From: Tritrichomonas musculus
Taxonomy: Eukaryota; Parabasalia; Tritrichomonadida; Tritrichomonadidae
DNA length: 64,000 nucleotides
Assembly: GCA_039105265.1 (NCBI GenBank)
Contig: JAPFFF010000022.1
Span: forward strand, 868,001 to 932,000
Direction of reading: 5' to 3'
The translations under genes and the position numbers were made by a program. The notes beneath the pieces are model-generated. The model saw only the letters and a list, made by a program, of their open reading frames with translations, made no database searches and was not told the origin of the DNA. The number at the start of each line of letters is the position of its first letter. The stretch's first letter is position 1. Positions 9,931-18,874 of this stretch are shown one piece after another.

Positions 9931-12900
9931 AGTAATGAATGTATCTTATTTTTAGTTTTATCTTCAGTTAAGATACCATTTGATGTAAAGAATGAAGAAT
10001 TAATCAATATGAAATTAGCTGTTGCATTGATCGTGAAATTGCTGTTAATATTTAATGGAAATTCAATATTGTTTATCCATATCTTATTTGGTTCGCATTG
10101 ATATTCATACTTAGGAGTATTATTAACATTGAATGATATATTGATTTTGATTTCTTTATCACTGGCAACATTATTTTTGTTTTCATGATATGTCAAATAG
10201 AGCATAGCTTCATATTCGTCAAGTTGTTTCTCGAATTGATAACGAACGGTATTACTATTCGGTACGTTGAATGTATACTTGATTAGTGTTAATTTATTCT
10301 CTAACGCAGCAAATCTTGTCTCTAAGTTGTCTATCCTTGTCTTCAATTCTTCATTCTCACTTTTCAAAGCATATTTTGTGTCTGCTTCTTCTTTTGAATA
10401 AGCATATGTTTTCAAAGCATAATTGGTCAAATCAACAGGTTCAGGAATCTCACTTTTCAATGCTATTTTATCTTGCTTCAATATTTTTTCCGCTAATATT
10501 AATTTGGTATCAAAATAGTCTGCCCCGTTATCGATAAAAAAGCACAGACCATTACTATCACTTTTATAATAAGTTAAGTAATAAGTTGTTCCGTCAATTT
10601 CAAAATCGACATTAACATCTCCATCTTCAGTAATAACACCATTATAATCAAACAAATAATCAAACTCTTTTACAAAGCCATCGTTATTTGAAATTGTTCC
10701 AACAAGGCGAGTTCCCCTAGTCAATTTTATTTTGACTTCCCACGTTCCTGAGCTATCTTGTACATTTTCAAAAGGCACATCGACAGCATCTTTATATATC
10801 AAATCATTTTTTTCTCGATATTTTGATAAATCTACGGCGGCAGGAATCTCACTCTTTACTTTCTCCAACGCCTCATTTACTTCATCAACAGTAGGGAAAT
10901 TATTAAATTCAGCTTCTATTTCATTTACTTTTTCGGCAAGTAATTTAAATGCGGGCTTCAAAGAATCTCTAAATATATTACCAATATCCATAGCCCCACT
11001 TAAAGTTAAGGCTCCACTGTCAGGGTTATCATTTTCATCTTCAAATTTTAAATCATCTAATGGTTTATATTCTTCTTCACACCACATAATTATTGGAGTA
11101 ATATCTTTTGTGATAGACCTAGCGATGGTCCCAGACATAAAATTAATAGATGACCGCAACAAATCACTCATCCCTTTCGTTGATTTGTTAGAGAAGATTC
11201 TCTTCAAAAATCCACCGCCCTTTATTGTTGGAAAGCTGATTCCCTCGGGAAAAAGCTGCATTCCTATAGAGCCCATAGAACCTGCTGTTCCTGCTACTCC
11301 AAAAGCTAAGGCTGTCCATGACACAATTCTTAACTTATCAACATCTTCTTCTAGATGCTGAGTTATTGTTTCTGCTCTTGATACTCTTCCTTTGAGGCTT
11401 TCCATTGTCGTGCTCATTTCCTGGACGTCATAACTTATCACATCAACATTATTGCTTACCATATTTAAATCACTTCTCATTGTAGTAATATTGTCGGATG
11501 AGGTAATGTTATAGTCTGTATATAATGTTGTTGCAGCATTAGGATTGGGATATATCTCATAAAATTGTTGCTTGATAATATATTCGAAGGGGTTTGTTGT
11601 AGGGTCCCAATTGACCTCATCTATCGGGTCAACATATTCTTTGAATAAATAGATTCTAATATTTCGTGAGTCATTAGGGGTTGATGAAGCATAACAATAT
11701 TCTACTTTTTCACACGAATCTAATATACCAGTGATGAAATACCATTTCTTATCACTCTTTGGGTCAAATATTTTTCCAGTAGGCCTCATAGAAAATCTGT
11801 TTGCCTTGATGGTGCCGTCCAAAGTGATATCAAGATAAAACTCTTCCACTTTAGAAATATCTAATTCGCTCCCTGTACCGTTTGCTTTATAGCATCTTAT
11901 AGCTTCAATATCATATCCATCAACATTTATTCCTCCATTACTTGTTTGATAGCCCAATCCATATTTTGAAAAACTTTCTATCTCACCCGTCTTTAGTTTC
12001 AATTTACAGTCCAATTTACATTTCCCTCCATGTATCATATAATGTAGGAGATTATCAATAGAATAGTTATCAGGCTTTTTAATCAACATTTTATTTCTTT
12101 CACTTCTCTTGATTCTAATATATGTTCCATCCTCTCCATGTTCATTCTCTTTATTTAATGCATTTTTTATATTTCCGTTTATGTTTCCTTGTATATTATC
12201 TCCTACCCACTTAGTTCCATCCCAGCTTAAAACCCATTTATTACCAAAACAATATTCACTAAACTTAAATTCCAAGCCGCTAGGTATATTGTAATTATCG
12301 TCTATATTCCATTGCAGTAGCCAATACATTTTATCATCTATTTGGACTTCACTAGTTAGTGTGGGTTTATAGAGATACAATACATCACTTTTATGAAGCT
12401 TCAAAGCATTATCAGCCTTGATGATTGAACATTTAATTGCCTTCTCTGTTTGTAAACTATCAGTAAGATATTCATTCATTATACTCAACTCACCATTCAA
12501 CCAAAGGGAATAGGGATTAAAATCGAGGCTAGAATCGAAAGCTATGTTGATGTATTCAAATATGGTGCTGTTATTTATAGAACAGCCATTACTGCTTTTG
12601 GTTATGAGAGGGCAATAAACCTTTCCATCCTTGGCATAAATAAAGAATTCCTTCACTAAATTTCCATTCGTATCGTATATAATATTTTTTCTCAAAACAA
12701 CTTTGAAAAGATTTGTTTGGGCTGTTATTTCCTTCACTTTATTCATGAAATCCTCAGGTATATTAACAAATTTAAGAATATGATATTGGGTTGTTGATGA
12801 CTCAAATGACTCGTATTGTATATTATTATTTTTGATATTAAATTCTGGTATGCCATCTACTTCATTGAATAAATGGCCTGTCTGAACATATCCATCTAAA

Positions 12901-12992
12901 TCACTTAGGGTTAATAACTGGCTTGCTTTACGAGTGCTGTCTCCTACCTTGAATTGTATATCTCCGATGAATTTTGTTGTTGTTGCTGCCAT
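9927..12992 (-). CDS. Fibre-like protein 2 of Polinton A
   Basis: About 1021 residues. I choose the ATG at 12992 over the one at 13058 because the element B homologue starts at the matching MDETTTKF position. Order: N-terminal GDIQFKVGD module, a beta-rich region, a conserved block (QQFYEIYPNPNAATTLY, MRSDLNMVSN), a coiled coil (ESLKGRVSRAE), an Ala/Gly-rich hydrophobic segment (ALAFGVAGTAGSMG), a helical block (FRDSLKP), then C-terminal domains separated by YALKSE linkers and a final beta-rich knob-like domain. This architecture suggests a trimeric virion fibre; I know no named family for it. An A-T7 tract lies 9 nt before the start and fibre 1 ends 28 nt upstream. The stop codon overlaps the inner edge of the TIR. 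Confidence 0.75.
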   Translation of the reverse strand: MAATTTKFIGDIQFKVGDSTRKASQLLTLSDLDGYVQTGHLFNEVDGIPEFNIKNNNIQYESFESSTTQYHILKFVNIPEDFMNKVKEITAQTNLFKVVLRKNIIYDTNGNLVKEFFIYAKDGKVYCPLITKSSNGCSINNSTIFEYINIAFDSSLDFNPYSLWLNGELSIMNEYLTDSLQTEKAIKCSIIKADNALKLHKSDVLYLYKPTLTSEVQIDDKMYWLLQWNIDDNYNIPSGLEFKFSEYCFGNKWVLSWDGTKWVGDNIQGNINGNIKNALNKENEHGEDGTYIRIKRSERNKMLIKKPDNYSIDNLLHYMIHGGKCKLDCKLKLKTGEIESFSKYGLGYQTSNGGINVDGYDIEAIRCYKANGTGSELDISKVEEFYLDITLDGTIKANRFSMRPTGKIFDPKSDKKWYFITGILDSCEKVEYCYASSTPNDSRNIRIYLFKEYVDPIDEVNWDPTTNPFEYIIKQQFYEIYPNPNAATTLYTDYNITSSDNITTMRSDLNMVSNNVDVISYDVQEMSTTMESLKGRVSRAETITQHLEEDVDKLRIVSWTALAFGVAGTAGSMGSIGMQLFPEGISFPTIKGGGFLKRIFSNKSTKGMSDLLRSSINFMSGTIARSITKDITPIIMWCEEEYKPLDDLKFEDENDNPDSGALTLSGAMDIGNIFRDSLKPAFKLLAEKVNEIEAEFNNFPTVDEVNEALEKVKSEIPAAVDLSKYREKNDLIYKDAVDVPFENVQDSSGTWEVKIKLTRGTRLVGTISNNDGFVKEFDYLFDYNGVITEDGDVNVDFEIDGTTYYLTYYKSDSNGLCFFIDNGADYFDTKLILAEKILKQDKIALKSEIPEPVDLTNYALKTYAYSKEEADTKYALKSENEELKTRIDNLETRFAALENKLTLIKYTFNVPNSNTVRYQFEKQLDEYEAMLYLTYHENKNNVASDKEIKINISFNVNNTPKYEYQCEPNKIWINNIEFPLNINSNFTINATANFILINSSFFTSNGILTEDKTKNKIHSLL

Positions 12993-13001
12993 TTCAAACC
13001 C

Positions 13002-13008
13002 AAAAAAA
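13002..13008 (-). promoter_or_regulatory. ATTTTTTT tract before fibre 2
   Basis: On the minus strand, exactly seven T preceded by A lie 9 nt before the ATG at 12992, in the 28-bp gap after fibre 1. It is one of a recurring set in A and B; a promoter role is inferred. Confidence 0.45.
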
Positions 13009-13020
13009 TATTTCCCTATT

Positions 13021-16000
13021 CTACTCAATATTTGCACACTTCTTCTCCAATGCAGCAATCCTTTTCTCCAATGAATCGATATATAAATCCTTTTGCTCCA
13101 GCATTTCTTTGACTTCCAATTTTGTAATATAAGCAGTCATATCTATATCATCTAGGGGATGCTTTGTGCTTTGAACAGATTTTATTTCGTTAGCTAATAT
13201 TTTGAAAACAGGCTTCAAAGAATCTCTGAAAATATTACATAAATTAAATGTTGCCTGAAGAGTCATTACCCCCTTGTCTGGATCATCAAAATCATTTTCG
13301 AAAGTAATCTCTTCTAATTCATCTAACCCTTCATCACACCATTCTAATACTTTATTTGTGTCTGAAATTGTCCTAGACCAAGGGTCAAATTTTCTTAGCC
13401 GAGAAGCGCCGCTAAAATATGACTCTTCCAATAAAAATGATGTCCTAGCATGAGTTATTGTTGTCGCTGCTACTGCTACATCTGATGACGCTTCTGCTCC
13501 TCCAAATGTAATGCCCATCGATGATAAAGCTAAGCCTCCACCAACTATTCCACCTGCTATAGTGAAGGCTAAAGAAATCCCTTCAACAATCTTTATTGAC
13601 TTCATATCTGAAATTAGATGTTCAGTCTTATCTTCGACTGTTATTAATCTCCTATCCATTTGGCCAACTTTATTCTCCAATTTATTGAAGTCATATGATA
13701 AAACATCAAAGTTATTACTTACCAAATTTAAATCACTTCTCATCGTAGTAATATTGTCGGCAGTAATAATTTTGGATGAGCATATATTATAATCTGTATA
13801 CAAAGTGGTAGCTGCATTAGGATTGGGGTATATCTCATAAAATTGTTGCCTGATAATATATTCAAAGGGATTCATTTTACCATCCCAATTCATTTCTTCG
13901 AAGGGGTCTGCCATGCTCTTTCGTAAATATATTTCAATATTCCTGTCCTCAGGATTGATAAAACTATCTGTCCAATCACAGGCTATTCTATCTATTGTGT
14001 CCAAATCTCCTATCAAATCAACATTTCCATTCAGCTGTCCATAGACATGAAGTATTTGTGGTAATATTTTGAATGTTAGTCGGGTAGGAGTAGATGATTT
14101 TGGCAAATAAATATCTAAATATACTCTGGAGATTTTAGGAATTAATTCATTAAATTTAATTATATTAGCCTCATAATTAAATAATCTACACTCAACACCT
14201 ACCAAATCATAGCCTTCATATGTCTCTTTATTATGTCCTCCCATCTCAAACACCCAACAACTAATATGATTTTCATCCCCATTTATAATTTCATCATTGT
14301 TTAACAATAATTTGGTTTCTAATTTTCCTTCTTTACTAGCGAGTGCATATAAGCTATACAATATACCCTTCTCTCCTCTCGGTATTATTTCGTTGTGTAT
14401 ATCATCATTTTTCATCATTGCATAGCATAAATGTGTTCTATTATCATTATGATAATACCCTGTGTTCCTTTTATTTAATTTGTTAATGACACTCCCTCCT
14501 AATCTTCCACTCAAATTATTGCCTGTCCATTTATCTTCCTTCCATTCTAATTCCCATGAATTACCGAAGCAATACTCCTTGAATTTGAATTTGAAGCCTT
14601 CGATGAGATGGTAATCATCTGGGATTTCATATATCATTTTATAATATTCTTTATCTCCTATTGTAGCGTCAGTAATTTTTGTTGGTTTATATAAATAAAT
14701 AATATCAGAATTATGTAATTTAAGAGCATTCTTAGCCTCTATTGTATCACACTTTATTGTTGGCTCAACAGCTACCAAAGAGTCTTGAGGTAATAAATAC
14801 ATTATACTTAGCTCTCCCTTGAGATATAAATCATAAGAATCAATTCTAACCCCTTCATCATGAGCAATATATAATTTATTTGTTGTTGTTTCATGGAAAT
14901 AACTAAGCCGGGTTTCATCATGCTCGGTATTGTGTATGAGGACTGGATTATATATTTTTCCATCTTCTGCATAGATATAGAACTCTTTAATTATTTTTCC
15001 ATTAGCATTCATGATAATATTGTTTCGAAGAATTATTTTAAATATATTTATCCTTCCCTGAGTATCTTTTATTTGTTCTTGTATTTCTTCTGTACCACCT
15101 ATCACCATCATCTTAAAGTCTCTATCAAATAATCTAAAAGTATCTGTGCTGAGCAAATTATTGGTGAGAATATATTTGGGAAAGCCAGATTGATAAGTAA
15201 AATTAGATGTGGTAATATCCCCTCCCGATGATAAATTTGATATATCTACTCCATTTATTAATCCATTAACATTTAAATTTGCTTTGATATTAACATCTCC
15301 ATATATTGGTTTTTCTCTATTAAATTGATAATTCTTTGGTGGTTCGATATATTTGTTTCCATATACTTCTAATGCTTTCTTGAACGATTCAAGGTCTGAC
15401 CCTGGAATTGAAATAGACCCATCGGGCTGTTTTGGTGGTGTGCCGATGTCAATACTCAAAGGGCTAACAGCACTATTGCAGTATATCCATTCATTTTCAT
15501 TTTCGTCCCATACTATATCTCCTTCTTTCTGTTTTGTATTGTTTGCCATAAAGGCTGTATACACAGCCACACTCATTCTATCTTCATTATTCCTCCAACC
15601 TTGACATTTATTATCAAAATCAGTAATCATAATCTGAATCCAGTTTTGTCTGTCCACATCAAATATAAATGAAGGAGGCGCATCAAAGCTTCTATTTGTT
15701 CTCCAGCCTGATGGAAAATCATCAAATGAATACCCACTTTCTGTTAATAAAACCCATCTATGAAAGAGGGCTGACCAATAATATCTTTCATCATGATCAA
15801 TATTAAAAGACCTATCATTCATGAAATTGGTATGCTGTATATTGGAATCTATATGCTGATTTTGATTTTGATATTGATTTACCAAATCATTTATACCGTC
15901 ATCATTATTGAAAATTGAAAAGTCGACTACCTGGGATTGAGCCAGCTGGACCTGATTATCAAAATGCAAACGACTAATATCATGCTCTTGAAGATGGCCT

Positions 16001-17154
16001 TCGACTCCATCAACTCTATCATATAAATCAGAAAATAATTCAACAAATATGTCATCATTTACATCCACATTTCCACCTTGATTACATGTACAGGATTTAA
16101 TTTTGAGGACATAATCATGCAAATCATTATGAGCTTGAGTTAAATGGTTTAAGCTTGCATACACATTATTTAAATATTCTCCAAGGGCGATGTTTTCAGA
16201 TGTACCGTCATCTTCAATAATAGTGATTCGTAAACTATCCGCATCCTTTCTTGTTTTTATGTAGTTGATGCCCTTCTTTATCATTACTTCAACCAAATAT
16301 TGTGCTAGGAAAGCACCCATAAATAGTTTAATATTTGCGTAATTATCTTTTTGATTTTGCATGTATATATCAATAAATTCACCCGGGCTTCCTACTTCCA
16401 CTAGCTGGTCTGCTTTAACTTCTTCATCACTATTTTTATATTTATATCCTATTGTCTTAAGAGTATTGTCTTGAAGATTGTAATGATATTGCTTTGTGCC
16501 ATTTATGAATTTTATCCAGTTTGCTTCATTAAATACCTCATATAATATTCTCGTTGTGTTTTGATTCTTTTTTTCATTCTTCATAATATTCATCAACATA
16601 TCAGCTAAATTATGATATGTCTTGTATTGGAGGAAAGGTTCAGTTGGCTTAGGCTCTGGTGGAGCAGTAGGAGTTTGAACATATTTAACTACTTCACATT
16701 TCCCCTTGTCTTCTTCCAATACTACTTGTTCGTATCCATCTGCTGCGCACATCAATTCGCTATACATATCATGGATTGCTTCACAAGTCTTAGATTCCCC
16801 TTCGATAATATCATTAAATGTATTAACACAATATTCATCTCTGATAAGTTCTCTGTTGGATTCAACAAATGAATTCGTTCTTGCTAATGCTTTGTATTCA
16901 AGTATTTGTGTAGATTTTTCAGTTATTGGAACATCCCCAAATCCTTTAAGACTACCTCCATTTTCAATATAGTCATTTACCACTCTGGCATCAACTTCAG
17001 CTTTATTGTATAGACAATTAAATTTTGGGTATTCATCGGGCTTATCTTCTTGGATGATATTTATTTTTTCATCTTCTCCAGCACATATTTCAAATCCATT
17101 TGCTTTAAGTTTTTTTGCTTCTTTGCTCTTTGCAGAATATAGTGTCAAGGACAT
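13021..17154 (-). CDS. Fibre-like protein 1 of Polinton A
   Basis: 1377 residues, starting MSLTLYSAKSKEA. The N-terminus (NCLYNKAEVDARVVNDYIEN) is shared with the B and C homologues and may be the virion anchor. Residues of about 440-560 hold Trp-rich repeats (Y-x-W, then GWR). The central beta-rich region and the PNAATTLYTDYN and MRSDLN block match fibre 2, so the two are tandem paralogues. A coiled coil precedes a Gly-rich hydrophobic stretch (FTIAGGIVGGGLALSSMG), and the protein ends in a short coiled coil (EKRIAALEKKC). Function as a surface fibre is inferred. The gene is divergent from 17174 with 19 bp between the start codons, and fibre 2 follows 28 nt after its stop. Confidence 0.75.
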   Translation of the reverse strand: MSLTLYSAKSKEAKKLKANGFEICAGEDEKINIIQEDKPDEYPKFNCLYNKAEVDARVVNDYIENGGSLKGFGDVPITEKSTQILEYKALARTNSFVESNRELIRDEYCVNTFNDIIEGESKTCEAIHDMYSELMCAADGYEQVVLEEDKGKCEVVKYVQTPTAPPEPKPTEPFLQYKTYHNLADMLMNIMKNEKKNQNTTRILYEVFNEANWIKFINGTKQYHYNLQDNTLKTIGYKYKNSDEEVKADQLVEVGSPGEFIDIYMQNQKDNYANIKLFMGAFLAQYLVEVMIKKGINYIKTRKDADSLRITIIEDDGTSENIALGEYLNNVYASLNHLTQAHNDLHDYVLKIKSCTCNQGGNVDVNDDIFVELFSDLYDRVDGVEGHLQEHDISRLHFDNQVQLAQSQVVDFSIFNNDDGINDLVNQYQNQNQHIDSNIQHTNFMNDRSFNIDHDERYYWSALFHRWVLLTESGYSFDDFPSGWRTNRSFDAPPSFIFDVDRQNWIQIMITDFDNKCQGWRNNEDRMSVAVYTAFMANNTKQKEGDIVWDENENEWIYCNSAVSPLSIDIGTPPKQPDGSISIPGSDLESFKKALEVYGNKYIEPPKNYQFNREKPIYGDVNIKANLNVNGLINGVDISNLSSGGDITTSNFTYQSGFPKYILTNNLLSTDTFRLFDRDFKMMVIGGTEEIQEQIKDTQGRINIFKIILRNNIIMNANGKIIKEFYIYAEDGKIYNPVLIHNTEHDETRLSYFHETTTNKLYIAHDEGVRIDSYDLYLKGELSIMYLLPQDSLVAVEPTIKCDTIEAKNALKLHNSDIIYLYKPTKITDATIGDKEYYKMIYEIPDDYHLIEGFKFKFKEYCFGNSWELEWKEDKWTGNNLSGRLGGSVINKLNKRNTGYYHNDNRTHLCYAMMKNDDIHNEIIPRGEKGILYSLYALASKEGKLETKLLLNNDEIINGDENHISCWVFEMGGHNKETYEGYDLVGVECRLFNYEANIIKFNELIPKISRVYLDIYLPKSSTPTRLTFKILPQILHVYGQLNGNVDLIGDLDTIDRIACDWTDSFINPEDRNIEIYLRKSMADPFEEMNWDGKMNPFEYIIRQQFYEIYPNPNAATTLYTDYNICSSKIITADNITTMRSDLNLVSNNFDVLSYDFNKLENKVGQMDRRLITVEDKTEHLISDMKSIKIVEGISLAFTIAGGIVGGGLALSSMGITFGGAEASSDVAVAATTITHARTSFLLEESYFSGASRLRKFDPWSRTISDTNKVLEWCDEGLDELEEITFENDFDDPDKGVMTLQATFNLCNIFRDSLKPVFKILANEIKSVQSTKHPLDDIDMTAYITKLEVKEMLEQKDLYIDSLEKRIAALEKKCANIE

Positions 17155-17173
17155 TTTAATCTGAAATTAAATA
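17155..17173. promoter_or_regulatory. 19-bp divergent start region
   Basis: The only DNA between the fibre 1 and 17174 start codons. Its core (CTGAAATTAAAT) is nearly the same as in B at 54540-54557 (CAGAAATTAAAT). C has the same divergent arrangement with 15 bp. Two very short 5' leaders or overlapping promoters must fit here. Confidence 0.5.
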
Positions 17174-17908
17174 ATGCTGTATAGTGTTCAGAGCCAGCCA
17201 GGGAATTATAATACTGTAAGAATGAATATAGATATTCCTTGGAAATGCCCTTTCGTCAAGTATTATGTTTCGTCTATTAATACTAAAGCCAATATTTTGT
17301 TAACCACCGATGATGATTATTTAATATTTGAGACAGAAAATAGTGAAGTTCGAATTGATTTCGAGGAGTCGTATGCCTATTCTTTTGCAAATCTGGTTAA
17401 ATTTTTAAATGAAAGTCAGACTGTAATTACCTTCAAAAATGTCAACAATAGAACCATATCTTTAAAGCCTGTCCAAACAGTAAAATTCAAAGAAGGCAGC
17501 CATAGAGCAAAATTAATTACTGGATTGTTCAATACTAAGCCTGGACATATATTTCCAAATGGAGTTGAATGCAACGTCCCAGATTTGCCAATTCTTGATT
17601 TTGCCAATAAATTATATTTAGTATCTTTGCAGGGTGTAGCAGCGCACTCATCTATTGGAGACCAAGAATATACTCCCAGCATCATCGCAAATATTGATAC
17701 AATGATTATGGACCAAGAAGCTTTAATAGTGAATTATGATTTGACAAAACCAATAAAAGTAAAAGTAAATACAGATTCGTTAAAGTATTTGGAAATGAGG
17801 TTGGTCGACTTTATGTTCCAGCCAGTAATCTTAAAATCCCCCTTGTTCATTACTCTGAAGATAAAACCATCCCAGGATGCTGATATATATGATATCTTGA
17901 CAAAATAA
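17174..17908 (+). CDS. Conserved Polinton protein divergent from fibre 1
   Basis: 244 residues, beta-rich, without signal peptide or membrane segment. Conserved blocks include YVSSINTKANIL, HRAKLITGLFN, LYLVSLQGVA, SIGDQEYTPSI and a C-terminal FQPVILKSPLFITLKIKP. Homologues lie beside fibre 1 in C (44149-44886) and, truncated, in B (54558-55159). The constant pairing with the fibre gene suggests a capsid-vertex or fibre-docking protein, which is inference. I do not recognise a named family. About 970 bp of non-coding sequence separates it from PolB. Confidence 0.75.
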   Translation: MLYSVQSQPGNYNTVRMNIDIPWKCPFVKYYVSSINTKANILLTTDDDYLIFETENSEVRIDFEESYAYSFANLVKFLNESQTVITFKNVNNRTISLKPVQTVKFKEGSHRAKLITGLFNTKPGHIFPNGVECNVPDLPILDFANKLYLVSLQGVAAHSSIGDQEYTPSIIANIDTMIMDQEALIVNYDLTKPIKVKVNTDSLKYLEMRLVDFMFQPVILKSPLFITLKIKPSQDADIYDILTK

Positions 17909-18843
17909 ATTTGAAAGTCATTTGAAATCATTTTCTGAAGCCTTTGAAATCCCATTTGAATGCTCTTTGAAACCAGGAAATGGACATGTGATCTGAGACA
18001 ATATTTGGTCGTAAAATCTTTCATGCTTCTCTTTGTGGCGCTCTAAGTATACTTTGTGGCGCTTCAGGTATATCTTTGTGGCGCATCAGGTCGTCTTTGT
18101 GGCGCTCTAAGACATCTTTGTGGCGCTCAAAACATACTTTGTGGCGCTCAAATATATACTTTGTGGCGCTCTAAGATTTATCTCAATTTCCAAAAAATTT
18201 CATTCAAAAAATTTTTCAAAAAAAACATTGTGTATTGTCGGTCCAAAAGAACCATTTTCTTGATATGTTTTTTGAAAAAAATTGTCCTGAAATGTTATTT
18301 GAAAAAAGAGAAAACCCTTCCCTGAGTTTTTTTTTTTTGAGACGACCACAGGATTTTCTAGAAATCCTTTCAAAAATATATCATTCATATTTTTGTGGCA
18401 TCTCATAGAAAGTCCCATTTTTCAAATCACAATTCCTACAAAAATATTTCATACATACTTTTGCGGCGACCATAATATTATTATAGCACCACGAAATGTG
18501 ATTTGAAAAATTGGGACCCCCTTTACTGCTTTCTTTTATGGGGCTCAGGAACCCCAAGTTGCTTGTTTGGTATTAAAAAAATGAACATACCTGCTCATAC
18601 ATATTTTTTGAAACATCATTTATATTTTCTCAATCTCAAAACCATGACCCCCTACTCATGCTTTTTTTCCAAAATTTTGGTATCAATATCTCGATGAATA
18701 TTTAATATTTTAAAACGTTCTTATAGTCAATTTTCTTCCTATTTTAGAGGAGAATTCAATTATTTCAGTCATATTTTGCCAATCCCATTCTTGAATCCCA
18801 ATCTTCATTTTTTCTGTTCTGCTATAATTTTTGTCGCGTGATA
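17909..18843. other. Non-coding spacer with a 21-bp tandem repeat
   Basis: Seven copies of a unit built on CTTTGTGGCGCT, about 21 bp apart, run from 18031 to about 18175. A diverged TTTTGTGGC copy follows near 18394. The rest is low-complexity AT-rich sequence with no supportable gene. Confidence 0.7.
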
Positions 18844-18859
18844 TTTTTTTATCACTTTT
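18844..18859 (+). promoter_or_regulatory. T7 tract plus initiator of PolB (A)
   Basis: ATTTTTTTATCACTTTT: the TCACTT fits the trichomonad initiator TCA(+1)YW with the A at 18854, 21 nt before the ATG at 18875. The intact PolB of element C has TCACTT at nearly the same distance (20 nt). Short 5' leaders of this kind are typical of trichomonads. Confidence 0.6.
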
Positions 18860-18874
18860 TAATTTTATTGTAAA

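Noticed and set aside
10732-11361. 209-residue plus-strand ORF within fibre 2
   Set aside because: Antisense shadow; the minus strand has conserved fibre domains across the same bases.
12993-13058. Longer start for fibre 2 of A (ATG 13058)
   Set aside because: It would overlap the end of fibre 1 and has no match in B, which starts at the position equivalent to 12992.
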